This document shows, piece after piece, positions 32,776 to 44,861 of a stretch of 64,000 nt of DNA. Under the pieces are notes generated by a model that was not told where the DNA came from, searched no databases, and worked only from the letters and a program-made list of their open reading frames with translations. Source of the DNA: Terana coerulea. Its lineage: Eukaryota > Basidiomycota > Agaricomycetes > Polyporales > Phanerochaetaceae. The position numbers and the translations under genes are program-made. Within the stretch, counting starts at the first letter, position 1; every line of letters begins with the position of its first letter. The stretch lies in assembly GCA_024811115.1 (NCBI GenBank), contig JAKOGH010001191.1:124001-188000 (forward strand), read 5' to 3'.

Positions 32776-34101
32776 TCAATATTCCCAAATGTCTTCGCCT
32801 CCCTCTTGGAACCTCAACAGACCCTTCTCCTCCAGCGGCGATAGCTTGTCCCGCACTAGCCTTTCTAGGCTTTCCAAGAACTGTCGTTGTGCTTCGGGCT
32901 CCTTACTCATGTTCGGCAACCTTTCCATACCTCTCCACGTCCACCAGACCTCTCGCAACGCCGGTAAATCGTCGCCGACAGAGCGAAGCTGGGAAAGCTC
33001 GCCGTCAAGCCTCTCAGCGAGCGGCACCAAAAATGCTTCCTGGGTGTGCGCTGCCGTCCAGTCTGATGGAGAACGATATGCGTTCTAGCGATAGCGGTGC
33101 ATTCGCAATAACACGGAGTATAAGGCGGAAGCTTCTGGCATTGAAGCCCAAAGACGACCAAGGTTGCGAGAGGAAGCAGGCTCTGAAGGACAAGGATGTC
33201 AAAGCGTTGCACTTTGTGACTGTGATCAGACCCATTTCTTGATCGTTGACTGCGATGAAATCAGCTACGTTGCTATCCATGACATGACACGCAACGTACG
33301 AACGGGTGACCTTTGAAGCCAGTCTGAGGCATCAACCCCAAAATGCAACAAGTCCTTCCCCGCCTCCGCTAGAAGTTCCGTATGCTCAACGCGTCCTGAG
33401 CGTTATAGCAAGTAATGTTCAAGCTCTTCAGAGTAGACTTATGCAGCGCAGGAAGGAACTTTTGGGCTGCCAAGGGCATCCGTGTTATGGTCAAAGTATC
33501 CATGCATTCTGCGTGAGCAGGCGGCGACAGCGTAAGCCCGAGTTGGTTTGGTTCGGGAGGTGTGGTGAACTCCATGTTAGACAGGCGGAGATGTTGAGGA
33601 TGGAGGATATTCATCAGGTCACCGAGTAGCGAGAACGGGGACCCAGAGTCCATACTGCCCTCAGAGTCAAATGCTGGAGAGGTAGCGGAGTTGGTTGACC
33701 ATCGACGGCGGTATCAAGCTGCACTCCGGCCAGCTCAACGAAGCGAATATGCGGAAGGTGGGAAAGGATGTGAAGAAGACTGGAGAAGGATATATTGGGG
33801 CCCGTCCTCTTCCTCATGCTGATGGCTGGATTTTTGATCCCCGTATGGATAGGTGACGAACATGACGCTGCGGAACAGGATGGCCATCGTTAATACATGT
33901 AGGCGTTGAACACAAAAACTCGACGAGATCTTCGTAAGTGTGCTTCGAAGCATCCAGAGTCAAGTTTCTGAAGAGGAATCTTTGCGAGGAGGGCCTCCAA
34001 GAACGGCAGACGACGGAGGTCGATGTAAGGGTAGCATGGTCGTCGTGTAGGAAATCGATAGTGTAGTCAACCAGCTCTTGAGGTAGACTCCAGGTAGCCA
34101 T
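32776..34101 (-). CDS. F-box protein with LRR-like region
   Basis: ATG 34101 opens MATWSLPQELVDYTIDFLHD, followed by STSVVCRSWRPSSQRFLFRN, a good F-box. Downstream exons in alternating frames give LLHILSHLPHIRFVELAGVQ, PLPLQHLTLRAVWTLG, LNILHPQHLRLSNMEFTTPP-like text, FLPALHKSTLKSLNIT, VTKCNALTSLSFRACFLSQP, ILRVIANAPLSLERISFSIR and a last exon LRSVGDDLPALREVWWTWRG ending DIWEY at 32776. At least three introns are needed. It shows the same overall plan as the array at 6-16 kb but is only distantly similar. Probable SCF substrate receptor; target unknown. Confidence 0.7.
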
Positions 34102-34575
34102 AGCGGCGAGCCGAGGGAGAAATAACGGGTGTTATACTGGCGTGGGAGACAAACGTTGGTGACAGCGGAGAGCAACTTGAAAGTGCGCGCCTCCTCGACT
34201 CGCGACGCGGCGGCAAACTGTGATGGCATCATCGGCATTTGCTCGTTGAGGAAAGTCGGCTTTGTGGCGCAGTTCTTCGCCTAATCCGTTGTCAACCTGA
34301 TCCCCGTCGCTTGCTTTCAATCTTCATCTCCTCGCATGGCAGTCACCTTACACGCTTCAGCACGCTGAGGGAACAATCACCCAGAATGGGACCTACCACC
34401 ATATTCCACATTCAGCGAATATGTAGCACGTGGTAGTGCGTGCGACGGTCCACGCAGAATGTTGCGCGCAAGACGAACGTGCATCTGAACGGTGCCTGCC
34501 AGGTCCGTACATCGCCCATAAAATCTCAATAAAGGCTGAGCTTGCTGCGCCTTCAGGCCTTGCACGGGTGACAGG

Positions 34576-36382
34576 ATGAAAACGCCCATTACCCTCTCAA
34601 ATCTCGGGCTGGCTGTCGTGTTTTCTCGATGCACGGCAGCATTCAACCCATTGCATCATTCGGGGCCTGCCTCGCCCTACTTTGATGCACCTCCTACACA
34701 TGGTATACAGGAACTTACTCCGAGCGAATGTGTAGTTGATCAAGCCGCCTACATTGTTCGTCATGGCTCGTGAGTAGTATTCTATACATTCCCACATGAA
34801 GATGGACTTACAACTCATGCAGACGTTATCCTGAGCCGGGATCGTTTACCGGATGGCAAACACTCTTTAAAAAGTTTCAGAACGCGTCGTATACCGCAAG
34901 CGGTCCATTAAGCTTCATTCCGACGTGGTTCCCTCCGGTCGACGACGTACCCCACGAGCCCCTGTTCCTTTCTTCCACTGGCGCACGGGAATCCTTCGAT
35001 CTTGGAGTTGAACTTCGCAAGCGCTACCGATTCACACCTGGAGGGCAGAACTTGACAGTCTGGTGCGTTTATTGTTTTTCGCCTTCTTGCATATCCTGAC
35101 TCTCGCACGCAAAGGGCGGCGAACCAACAGCGCGTTCTCGACACCGCTACCTACTTCCTTCGAGGCTATCTGTCACAAGGCAACTATCTCACCGAGTCTT
35201 TCGCAAACCGAGGGTCTATTGTGTCTTTGCCGGATTCCGTCAACTTCACTTTCGCCGATTCCTTGACCTCGTCTAATGGCTGCCCGAACTACGCCCTCGG
35301 GAACAACGGGAGCGCACAGTCGAACGCATTCCGCGCCACATATCAAGGCCAGATTGCAAATAGGCTGAACCGTTTCCTCAACGGTCTTACTTTGAGCAAC
35401 ACGGATATTGGGGTCATGCAAGACCTATGTGGGTTCCAAGCCGAAGTCAATGGAGACTTGAGATTTTGCGACGCTTTCCTTCGTAAGCACAATATATGTG
35501 ACATCTTCCCATGCGACCTAACCCTCGTTCGCAGCTTCGGAATGGTTGGAGTATGAATACGCGAATGACCTGAACTATTACTATGGGTATGTGTTTGCCA
35601 TGTCCGGTCTGAAGTGCGTTTACTAACTTACCGGTAGTTCTGGTCCTGGGAACCCGTTTTCTGCCACGGTTGGATTCGGGTGGTTGCAAGCCATCACAGA
35701 CTTGTTCGCTAGCGGCCCCAACTTTACGAGTATAGGCGGAAACTTTACTCCTCCGCCGTTGATCGTGAGCTTCACGGTCAGCTACTCATCGCCACCTTCT
35801 GGGTACCGAGATTGCTCACGATCTCCTCCAGCACGACAACAACCTGCCTCCGATTGTCTCCTGCTCTTGGTATATGGAACACGTCAAGCATACCTGGTGT
35901 CTACCCGCTGCCGATAACCCACATCCCTGCCGCGCCTCGGTCATTCCGTTCGTCGCATCTGGTTAGCTTCAGAGGCTACGTTGCTCCTCGAGCGCCTGTC
36001 GTGTTCGAGTGCACTACCAGCCACCGTGAAGCATAAAGCAGGAACGCTTGTGCCGTTGCCTGGAACTGAACCAGACGCCAAGAGGTTTGTGCGGCTCAGA
36101 GTGAGTTGCCTTGTCTGAATACTACGACAGGATGCTGATCCCTATTCGTAGATTAACAACGCGGTCATGCCGGTCCCTGGATGCACATCCGGGCCCGGCT
36201 CATCCTGCCCACTCTCAAAATTTGCGAAATTCGTCAACAAGGACCGGGCTGCAGCAGCCGGCGACTTCATTGAAGTGTGTGGCTTGCAAGGCGTGAAGAA
36301 CGCCACCGGGGTCGTGGACTTCTTCACGAAGGTTCCTTCGCAGAACGCTCAGTCTACTGTGATTGAACTGCCAATCAACTGA
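34576..36382 (+). CDS. Secreted histidine acid phosphatase (phytase-type), two apparent frame breaks
   Basis: Signal-peptide-like start (MKTPITLSNLGLAVVFSRC). Exons 34576-34769, 34823-35062, 35115-35482, 35535-35586, 35638-35776 and 35832-36100 are followed by 36152-36382; junctions rebuild RHGSRYPEPG (catalytic RHGxRxP), TVWAANQQRVLDTATYFLRG, YANDLNYYYGSGPGNPF and SFTHDNNLPPIVS (catalytic HD). Several N-glycosylation sites (NFT, NGS, NTS) fit secretion. The family releases phosphate from phytate and other phosphomonoesters outside the cell. Two surplus C residues, near 35858-35861 and 35984-35988, knock the frame out. Between them ALGIWNTSSIPGVYPLP and SSHLVSFRGYVA read perfectly, and after them LERLSCSSALPATVKHKAG does. 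The end is VIELPIN at 36380-36382. It may be a pseudogene, but paired single-base surpluses in intact text look like errors. Confidence 0.85.
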
Positions 36383-36664
36383 CTTATTGATAAGTCGTGC
36401 CGTAGGCATGTCCTCACGTAAAAGCTATACCGTCAATGTGACCTTCCTTTGCTTTCGTGAACACACCTTGCGCGGATGAAAGACGTTAACGTTTCAACCC
36501 GTCAACACTTCAACGTTTAGCGCCGTACTGACTGCTTTGATGCGCCTCGCACAGCGCCATAGACACTGCCCACCACATCAAAGCTTTCTTGGCTTTCTAC
36601 GTCCACGAAATCCTCGTACAGCTCAGTTGCTGCTGCACTTGAGAGTCGTCGCGAGCCTCTCGCT

Positions 36665-38336
36665 ATGGCAAGCAGCAGTACTGCTGGTCAACCCATTGAC
36701 CACATCCCGGACGCTGGCCCAAGTACATCACGATCGGCTTCCACCATCATTTCTGCGCCTGTTGACACAGACCGCTTTTATGGCGAGTTTTATCGACCTT
36801 CCACACCGCCAGAGGACCAGTTGGACCTATTCAGCGAATGGAGTCCTACCAGCGATAGCACAGGTGGTGGATATTTCGACGATCGTTTTGCGATCTCGGA
36901 TGGCTCAGGGGACTTGAACGACTCAGGTATAGTCCACTTATATCTCTCATATCATAGAGCGCAATGGCTGAGATATTTTATGCTGCAGGCCTCTTTGACT
37001 ACTTGAGGATGGTCGATGAGATGGCAACCGTGATGTCCCAAGACCTATGGGGCAACTTGCCTCCCGAGGTCCTAGAGACGGTCGCTGACCGCCTCGTGGA
37101 CTTGTCCAACGAGGATATTCAGAGCTCGTTCAACATATCGAAGCGTCAGCTGTCGACGCTTTCACTCACATGTCGGCATTGGGCTAAGCGCTGTCGACCC
37201 GTGCTCTTCGAACGCTTGATTCTTCGCGGCTCCGCCGACGTCCACTTCCTTCTGGCGGCCATATCTTCCACGCTTTCCGAATCCTTAGCCGCTGCGATAT
37301 GGTACCTCGAATTTGAGCACCAAAGCGAAGACCCTACTCCTATTCTCTGGAAACGACTTACGAGGCTGCTGCCGTCCTTGCGACACATAACAGTGACGTG
37401 CAGGGATAAAGTCAATGACGACCCGTCGCCTCCGCTCTTTCCACTCACACTTCGACCATGTCCCAGCCACCTGAAGGACATAACCGCACTGCGCCTGAGG
37501 AGGTGTCGGTTCCATTCATTCTCCATGCTTTTTCGCATACTCGGCGACATTCCACTTCTCGAACAGCTGGAAATGCACCGGGTTGCTTGGAAGAGCCAAT
37601 GCGAGCTCTCCAAGCCGCCTCCCTGTACTTCGGCATTTCCGCGAATGCGTTACTTACGCGTAGGCCACTGCACACAGCACTGGCCTCTCTCGTGGATGTT
37701 CGCCGCTTCTACCATCGGACATCAGTATCAGTGGCGCGTTGACGACGAGCATCCAATCCCAACGGAAATATCGACCATAGTGCAGCTCGTCAAAATTCTG
37801 AACGAGTCGCGACTGAGTTACGCTGACAGTGGGATAGGGTTAATATTCAAGAAGATGGAGTATCCGGTGGAAGGTCGGTTATAATCGTCACATTTCTTAT
37901 AGCCTGGCTAACGGCTACGATGATTATTAGGCCGCTGCGAACTGACTGTTACCTCCACAAGATTGCGGATTGCTTTCGAGGCTCAGGCATCTAAAGTCAC
38001 GACGGACGAAGATTCTCCCGATGATTACCTCTCGTCTGTTCAGCGGCTTGTCATCGCCAGCGACTTTCCCTAGCGGTGCTCCAAGGCGTAGACTGGGAGG
38101 CGGTGGACACTCTGCAGGCAGAATTCACGAAGCTCGCATCCGTCGACATTCAGTGCGGCTTCGACCTCAGCAGCGCGGCGTTTGCACAGGCGTCCGAAGA
38201 AATCAAGATGCGGATGCCCAAGTCTCAGCTACGTTTGCGGCACACTGTAGACAATGTGAGCTGGAACTTGGAACCATCGCTCTTTGGAGACGTCGGCGGA
38301 GAGTTTCCGACAGAGTTTCAATATAGGAACTCTTGA
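36665..38336 (+). CDS. F-box protein
   Basis: ATG 36665 opens a Ser/Pro-rich leader (MASSSTAGQPIDHIPDAGPS). An intron opens near 36926 (GTATAG), and the following exon reads MATVMSQDLWGNLPPEVLET, VADRLVDLS, LSTLSLTCRHWAKRCRPVLF: a good F-box. LRR-like strands follow (SLAAAIWYLEFEHQ, LPSLRHITVTCR, LKDITALRLRRCRFHS, IPLLEQLEMHRVAW, FPRMRYLRVGHC). The main frame stops at 37884 after EYPVEG; a further intron and the open segment at about 38076-38336 (LQGVDWEAVDTLQAEFTKLA, SFLEPSLFG-like text ending QYRNS) probably form the C-terminus. Probable SCF adaptor of unknown target; no close relative among the other F-box genes in this window. Confidence 0.7.
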
Positions 38337-38650
38337 GTCTTGATCTAACAACTTCAGATTACATATATATATGCGCTTTGCTAGGCTTCAATTCGGATTA
38401 ATTTTTGTGGGGTAAAAGAAAGGGTCAATTCCATAGCGGAGATTGGCAGCTGCAACCTGCAACTTGCTTCCAGAATCGTGGCTTGCCACTGCTTAGTGCT
38501 TTGTATTTGGTACTCACTATCCGCTGCTTACTCTCAAATAATTTCTTAGTACTTACAGCACAAAGTTCAAACTGTAAGTGACAAGTGTACTAGTGCTAAG
38601 TGTAGGCTGCAGGTGCAAAAAGTAAAAAGGAGACGAGTAAACAGAACGAT

Positions 38651-38734
38651 TGGACGCACTGGGAATTGAACCCAGCACCCCCGCAAACACATGACATGCT
38701 AAGCGGATGTGATAACCAACTACACCATGCGCCC
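38651..38734 (-). tRNA. tRNA-Ala (AGC), with 11-nt intron
   Basis: Read on the minus strand: acceptor GGGCGCA pairs with TGCGTCC, giving the G3:U70 pair that defines alanine tRNA. D arm around GTAGTTGGTTA, anticodon stem TCCGC/GCGGG, anticodon AGC. The loop is 18 nt rather than 7, so an 11-nt intron follows position 37. T arm CTGGG-TTCAATT-CCCAG. Discriminator A; CCA is not encoded. T-run terminator downstream near 38628. Confidence 0.93.
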
Positions 38735-39275
38735 GTGAAAAGGTAAATTACCAGAAATTTACTGGTTCGCCAAAGGTAAACCACAGATTACAACTTAACC
38801 TCGGAAACACTCTAACGAGAAGCATTTGCACACACAATTACTGTACCGAAATGTGTCGTAGCAACGTCGCGCAGTATGTACCCCTTCCAAAGCCGCTTAC
38901 TGAGGCCATTTGAGTCCAAAGTTAGGTCTGTTTGGGCCCCCAATAAGTACCGTCAGCCTAGTCTCCCCTAGACAGACCTTAGAATTGACGATGGATATCG
39001 ATGACAGTCGATCGTCTGGATATAAGAGCCGCCAGCCCACCAAGAACGGGAAGTCCAACTTTCGTCCCTGGTTGTTGACATATAGTTAGCGGCCACCCCT
39101 CCTGGACTCGTTTTGACCATAGAGTTCGGTACGGTATTCGGGGACGGGGTAGATTCTCAGAGCAATACTGTACAACGAGCTTTTATACGATAGGATCACG
39201 ACAGCACATAAGGTAACTCCACAAGACAGAAAAGAAACGGAGCAGTGCCGGGACGCGTGCATGCGCACGGAGCTC
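38735..39275. other. Intergenic, no gene seen
   Basis: No recognisable gene. It lies upstream of the tRNA-Ala and downstream of the sugar porter. Confidence 0.35.
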
Positions 39276-41059
39276 TCACGCCTTGACCTTCTCGTTCTCG
39301 CTGTAGTGATCCTCGTGCACCAGGTCCGTCTCGCGGCGGACCTGCTCGAGCGTCTTCTCGCCGACGTGGCGGTCGATGCGCCAGGCGGTGAACGTGTTGC
39401 CCTGCGCGAAGACGTCCTCGATCTCCTCGAGCGTACGCCCGGCGGTCTCGGGGAAGCAGAAGAAGATGTGGATGAACGCCGCGAAGTTGAACGCGCCGAA
39501 GATGAAGTACGTGCGGTACGCGATGTTCGACAGCCCTGGCGGGACGGCCCACGCGAGCGCAAAGTTGAAGAGCCTATGCGATGCGGGTTAGTGGTCGGTA
39601 AACTGAAATGAGGGAGAGGAGACGCACCAGTTGGTCGCGGTGGAGACCGAGACGGCCTTCGCGCGGACACGCATCGGGAAAATCTCCGCAGGGTACGTCC
39701 AGCTCACGGGGCCCATCGTGATCGCGAACGAGCACACGAAGAGGTACGAGCAAACGATGATGCCCTTCGTGACCGAGTCGTGGTCGGTGATGACCCACAC
39801 GCGCGCGCCGTCGACCTCGCCCCATGCACCGAAGCCACCTTGCAGACCGCCGACGAGCATGAGCCAGAAGCCCATGAGGAAGGTGCCGATGAGCAGCATC
39901 GGGCGCCGGCCCCAGCGGTCGATGTATATGATCGCAGGTATGGTGAAGACGACGTTCAGCACGTATTGCACCGAGTCCGCGATAAGGTTGCCGCGTCTGC
40001 CTGTGAGACCTGCGCCTTGGAAGACGTAGATAATGTAGTACCTGCGCCGAGCTGGTCAGCCAAAACACCAGTGAGAGACGATTCAAACAAACTTACATCA
40101 TGATGTTCATCCCGGAAAGTTGCGACCACATCTGCAAACTTGCGCCGAGACCGACACGGCGCAGGATGCCGGGCTTGATGAGGTCCATGTACGACTTGGC
40201 ACCCTCCGTGCGGTCGAAGCGAACCTGATCCTTGATTTCGGTAAACTCGAGCTGCACGAGCTCGTTGTTTGGGTTGCCACCGCCGTGTAGGTCCGCAAGG
40301 ACTACAAGCGCCTCCCTCTTCACGGTCGTGGTCGATGAGCCAACGGGGACTCTGTAAATCACAGAGGTTAAGGGGCGAAATACCAAGCTAGAGGGCCGCA
40401 CATACCTCAGGAAAGACCATCATACCCAAACTGAGCAGTATCGCAGGAATCATCTGCAAACCCCAAGGAATACGGAAGGACGCGTCGCCGTTGATGTACG
40501 AGCACCCGAATTCAACGAAATATTGCAGGAGGATACCCCAAGTGATTGACCATTGCTGCATTGCGACGAGACGACCACGGATAGCGGGCGGAGTGATTTC
40601 GGACTGGTACAGCGGGACCACAGCAGACGCCAAACCGACAGCAATACCAGAAACGACACGGCCCGCGACGAGCATGCCGCGGTCGACGGCCGCGCACTGG
40701 AGGATCGAGCCGAGGACCCAGATCCAGCCAGGAGATGATAACGACCTTCTTGCGCCCTGGATGCGGTCGGCGAGCGAGGAAACGATGAGCGCGCCGACGA
40801 GCGAGCCGGCGGGCATGGCGGCGACGATCGCGCCCTGGGCGTTCGAGCTTGGGTTGCCGAACGTGTTCTTGTACGCGTCGTTGCTCAGCACGCCGGACAT
40901 GGACGAGATGTCCAGTCCGAAGAGGCCACCGCCGATGCATGCGAACGACCCGACGATGTACGGGTTCGCCGCGATGCGGGCATTATACTGCTCCGTTCGA
41001 CCACCCCGTTAGTTCAGTGTATGTGCGCGGGTGAAGGCAGTACGTACACCTTTTCCCAT
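39276..41059 (-). CDS. MFS sugar porter (hexose/glucose transporter type)
   Basis: Start probably ATG 41059 (MGK), then a first intron to about 40989. Next: IAANPYIVGSFACIGGGLFG, MSGVLSNDAYKNTFGNP, AQGAIVAAMPAGSLVGALIV. Sugar-porter motifs follow: VAGRVVSGIAVGLASAVVPLY, SEITPPAIRGRLVAMQQWSI, FRIPWGLQMIPAILLSLG, QMWSQLSGMNIMMYYIIYVF (substrate-binding QxxSGxNxxxYY), IYIDRWGRRPMLLIG and VSWTYPAEIFPMRVRAKA. The last exon has FCFPETAGRTLEEIEDVFAQ and ends NEKVKA at TGA 39278-39276. Twelve helices, plasma membrane, proton-linked or facilitated sugar uptake (family knowledge). The first conserved loop, normally DRxGRKK, reads DRIQGARRSLSSPGWIW. One base is missing near 40750-40755 and one is surplus near 40729-40731; undoing both gives GRKKVVIIS. 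Confidence 0.88.
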
Positions 41060-41100
41060 GTTTTCCTCTTTGCCTATCCCTTTCTCGCCTCAGCGGGGAG

Positions 41101-41145
41101 TAGCGTGTAGAGAAAGGGGGAGGGGGAGGGGGGAGGGAGGTATGG
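41101..41145. promoter_or_regulatory. Purine/pyrimidine tract before the sugar porter
   Basis: On the plus strand G5-A-G5-A-G6-A-G3 at about 41116-41138. On the coding strand of the porter this is a CT-rich tract about 60 bp before the start, a common core-promoter feature of fungal genes. It could also form a G-quadruplex. Confidence 0.45.
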
Positions 41146-41526
41146 AGGACAAGGCGTCGGGGAAATCGAACCCTCGCGAGCCTTCGTCCAATATATACCT
41201 GGCTCGCACGTATATCGTAACTGATAGCAATGGCACGAACTATAACCACCGGCCCGCCTCACACCTTGCTAAACTGTTTGGATGGCACGAAAGCGCATCA
41301 TCCGCCGAATTTTCTGACAACGGCCTTTCCGCGTGCGCGACTTCCCACTGGCTGCAGCATTCTCAACCATGCCCGATCTAGAGCTGTAAGAGCCGCGTTG
41401 GGCAACGCCACGCCGCGACTCGTATATTTTTCCTGTTCTTTTGGCTTCATTGCATCACGGGTGACACACTTGGCCTCGCTTAGCCCCAGCGGCCGCAGCG
41501 TGAATGTATACGGCACAGAGGCAGGA

Positions 41527-42910
41527 TCAGGGTGCAGCGTTCTGGATCAAACGCACGGAGGTCAGGAGGACCAGGCACAAGAAGCTTGAGCGAGACGAAG
41601 CATGTGAGGACGCTGATTGACGCACCTGCAACCACCGAAGCTTCGCCTGCCTGAGCGCGACGGTCTCCACCAACCCCGTGGGGAACAGCATGGTTACATA
41701 CACTCGGCGACATCGCGTCCCGTCAATCAGGCGCATCTCGTAAGAGATGACGGGCTTGATGTCCATAAATGGTAGCGTCGTATTGCCTGGACGCCAAAGC
41801 ACATTGTGCTCCGGCCGTTGTCCAGCACGCAGAGGGTCAGGCTCGTCGAGGGAAGCCGCATGAGAAATGGTCAAAAATTCGGGATAATTGATCGGGCGAG
41901 TGAGCTTGGAGGCGTCCGGTCCGATCGGCCCTAGAGATGAAGGACATCTGACAGATGACGTCAGAAAATGCAGACCAGCCTTTCAACCACCCTTTCCCGA
42001 GCGGCCATCCCAACCATCCAGGCGCAGGCAGTGTGAGCGGGGTATTGTACAGCTGAGGGCGGGCAAAGTTACCGCACATTTGTAAAAAGAAACGGAGAAG
42101 TAGATTACAACACAGAGGTTGTTGCACGGCAAGGAATTCTCGGCGCATGTAACGCTCACACGAGCAGAGGTTCGCGATGGTTCTTCACACAAGTCGGATA
42201 GCCTGGACACATACGCTCAGCTCTAGACTTTCGCATTGTCACTAAACCCTCTAAGAGCAGTGCGAACGGTGCGTACAAGGAAGCGCAGGGTCAAGCGCAC
42301 CTTCACCTTCTTCCGGGGTCACCGTAGGAAGATTTCGCTGCATTGAGGCGGCGCGAGGCGCGAGGCCCAATGTAGAGCACCCTAGAGTACACGAGAGCGA
42401 GCGAGGATTGGTGTGTAAATGTAGATGCCGAGGATTGTAGGTTTGTGGGAGCGGTGGGGTTTTGAAGCCTGAGGTCTGATTTGGTGCATACATGATTGTG
42501 GTGGCGATGGCAGGGCGATAGCTGGAAAAAGAGGCATTGAGTTGCGCTGACGTCAGGAGGAAGCTCATACACAGTGCTCACCATTCGTGCTTGTGCTATC
42601 GCACTGAGAGAGCGTCACAGCGTTAACCGGAGGTCTGCAGATACTTCAGCTGCAGTTCGCTACTAAACATAGCGCACCTTGACCTGGAGCGGGAGGGTGG
42701 CCTTCAACCGCAAGGCGTGCTGAGCTTCTGATGGAGAATGGATAGTAAACGGGCGAATACAAACCGGGGATAATGAAATTCAATTGAGATCTTGCATGAT
42801 TCTGGATCATAGAAGCCATGGCGTTGTTCATGGAATTTGCAGAACGCGAGCCAGAGGTATGGATGTAGCGGGCTCATGCATTGCTGAGAAGTATACGCAA
42901 CGGCATCCAT
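41527..42910 (-). CDS. Hypothetical protein, unrecognised
   Basis: Several minus-strand open pieces look coding but I know no family. Near 42880-42750 there is FCKFHEQRHGFYDPESCKIS, near 42060-41980 LYNTPLTLPAPGWLGWPLGK, and near 41880-41630 a good exon: SLDEPDPLRAGQRPEHNVLW, FMDIKPVISYEMRLIDGTRC, VTMLFPTGLVETVALRQAKL, followed by a GTGCGT donor. The pieces are in different frames, so introns are assumed; the outer limits are guesses. Two TGACGTCA palindromes (41956-41963, 42548-42555) lie within it. It might be one gene or two. Confidence 0.35.
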
Positions 42911-43109
42911 AAGACAGCTTCGATAGGCGTGTTAGGATGCTGGCAAAGCGCGGAGGCAAAGCACTCACCTCCTAAATCAAAAACCATGAACTGCATCCGT
43001 GAGCAGTCGCCAAGCGAGTTCAAATGTGGCTGCATGCGATTTCTTCTGTGTATGCGTAAACTACAGAACTTCTGCTAAAAGTCCGTCTCGCGCTTGAGGC
43101 TGACAAACA

Positions 43110-44266
43110 TTATAGCTCATCGTGGGCCGCACTGGGCCGTAGAATGGCACCGGAGATGTTCGCAAACCAGGCCCGTTGTTCCTTCGGGCACGCCCAATCT
43201 TGAGTGTGTCCTAGAACGAGCGAGTCTTGAACATACCGCATGAGAGTATTAAACGTATAGGACATACCTCCAAAGAACGTCTGCATATGCAACCCCTGCA
43301 CAGCTGACCCAGTTGACTCTTCGTCACGCAGCACGAGCCCTTTCGCGGATATGACAGATCTACCGTCAATGAAGACTTCAATCTCGCCTGCACTGCGCAT
43401 TTCAGCCGCATACACCCACCGCAAGACCCACTTCTGGATACGCACCGTCCTCTCTGCCCACCGCGTTCATCCTGACGCGCTGTGCGACCGCGGTCCACTT
43501 GGCCGGGACGAACGTCCAAAGAGCACGACCCACAGAGAAGCCGTAGTCGGGGTTCCGGTGCGAGTTGGGCACGGCATTGAGTGCACGCTCGTTCGCGGCG
43601 TTCAGGGGCACATAGGCGTACAGCTCACCCTGGCCGTGTTCCCTACGTATATGCGCTTTGGTTAGCTCTGTTCGCCAGCTCTAGACTCCAGCAGGGTGAG
43701 AGCTGAGAGGAGAGGAGACAGACGCACCTCCACATCAGACGGAGGTTGAAGCACTTGCACCGGCTCTCCTTCCTTCCTCCTGTGCACCCGTACGCTAGCT
43801 CGCCGGCGCCGCCGTCTTCACGCCCGGCCGGTCAACGTCCACGTCAGGCAAAGGAGGGGACGGTCAGCGCACAGATGCCGGGCAGCTTTCCGCCCTTGTT
43901 CCACTCCCAGCTCTCCTCAAACAGCACCTCGTAACTCATCAACACCTCTTCACACTCATCGCTCGCCAGTCTGTCCTTCCACCAATCGGGACCACTCAAG
44001 TAGAGCCCGAGCCCCCCAGGCGGCGCGTCCTTGTTTCCTGGCGCAATGCTTCCTGCGTGGAAGAGCGCCTCCCATGCCTGCGTGTGTGCGTCGTCGGCCT
44101 GCGGCGCGGTGACAACAGGGTGCGGCGTCCGCGAGGTCGCTTTGTGTACTCCAAGCGCTTTGTCATTGAGTGGGACGTGCGAGATCTGTGAGAGGCCGGG
44201 AAAGGGTAGCGTTGAAGTAGTGAAGCCGGAGAGGATGCGCGAGGCCGGGAACCGGGAAGAGCGCAT
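43110..44266 (-). CDS. PL14-like polysaccharide lyase
   Basis: Start ATG 44266 (MRSSRFPASRILSGFTTSTL). Then DDAHTQAWEALFHAGSIAPG, LGLYLSGPDWWKDRLASDEC, VLMSYEVLFEESWEWNKGGK and LPGI. The string Y-E-V-x-F-x-x-x-W-E-W-x-K-G-G-K-L-P-G is the signature strand of the family 14 lyases, which cut glucuronan or alginate-like acidic polysaccharides by beta-elimination. Later exons read GELYAYVPLNAANERALNAV, DYGFSVGRALWTFVPAKWTA, WVLRWVYAAEMRSAGEIEVF, IDGRSVISAKGLVLRDEEST, LHMQTFFGG, then HTQDWACPKEQRAWFANISG to the stop at 43110. The order (WxF, Y, QTFFGG) fits the jelly-roll fold. I see no clear signal peptide at this start, which is odd for a secreted enzyme; an upstream exon may be missing. Confidence 0.75.
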
Positions 44267-44555
44267 TAGACATGGTGGAAAGAGGTAAAGACGACAAGGC
44301 GTACGTTTATGTAAACGCTGGCTCGGAGCACTCTCGCTTGCAACTCGCGTGGGTTGCACGGATGCACCAACTTCAGGACACCATATCAAATGCACTCTGC
44401 TGGCTGTGAAGGGCGCGCTGCTTACCGGTGATGTCATTCGATCCCTGGGTGGTGTTCGGTCTTGCTCGACTAGATCTTGAGTGCTCGAATTGATCCGCCC
44501 GCCTCTCTTTCCCAAAAGAGGCAGGCGGCGGGCACTGATCATGAAAGCAAACGTA

Positions 44556-44861
44556 TCAAACTTCTAATATGTACTTGGCTTGCTTCGGTCCTCCTCCCAC
44601 TAAGTACTCATGTACAGTATCCCCCTCATTCTCCACAACGGTTGTTGTCAAAATGTCGTTTACCAACCGATCTCGAAGTTCGTCCTCCACAGGTCTTTGG
44701 CCCTCGACATGTCCGCGATTGAAGCTGCACCGAACGGAGCGATCTTGTCCCACCCTGCAACGGTTATCTGCCCAAGCCCGTCCCTGAACCTATCGAACAG
44801 CGTATGCTGCGCTCAGTCACCTGTGTGTCTCCACCGACATGTCGGCTAGTCCCTCTTGCAT
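44556..44861 (-). CDS. Hypothetical protein fragment, unrecognised
   Basis: A minus-strand stretch that reads like conserved protein: LFDRFRDGLGQITVAGWDKI, APFGAASIADMSRAKDLWRT, NFEIGW. It is followed in another frame by NDILTTTVVENEGDTVHEYL and VGGGPKQAKYILEV with a stop at 44556. A possible start is ATG 44861. I cannot name it, and a GTAAAC donor between the two pieces may mean the second is not coding. It is head-to-head with the metallophosphatase. Confidence 0.3.

Noticed and set aside
38440..38640. Possible inverted repeat (GCTTAGTGC/GCACTAAGC-like strings) next to the tRNA
   Set aside because: Matches are short and imperfect, with no duplication at the ends.
41527..42910. Known enzyme identity for the minus-strand pieces
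   Set aside because: I considered several families, but no motif could be placed; left as hypothetical.
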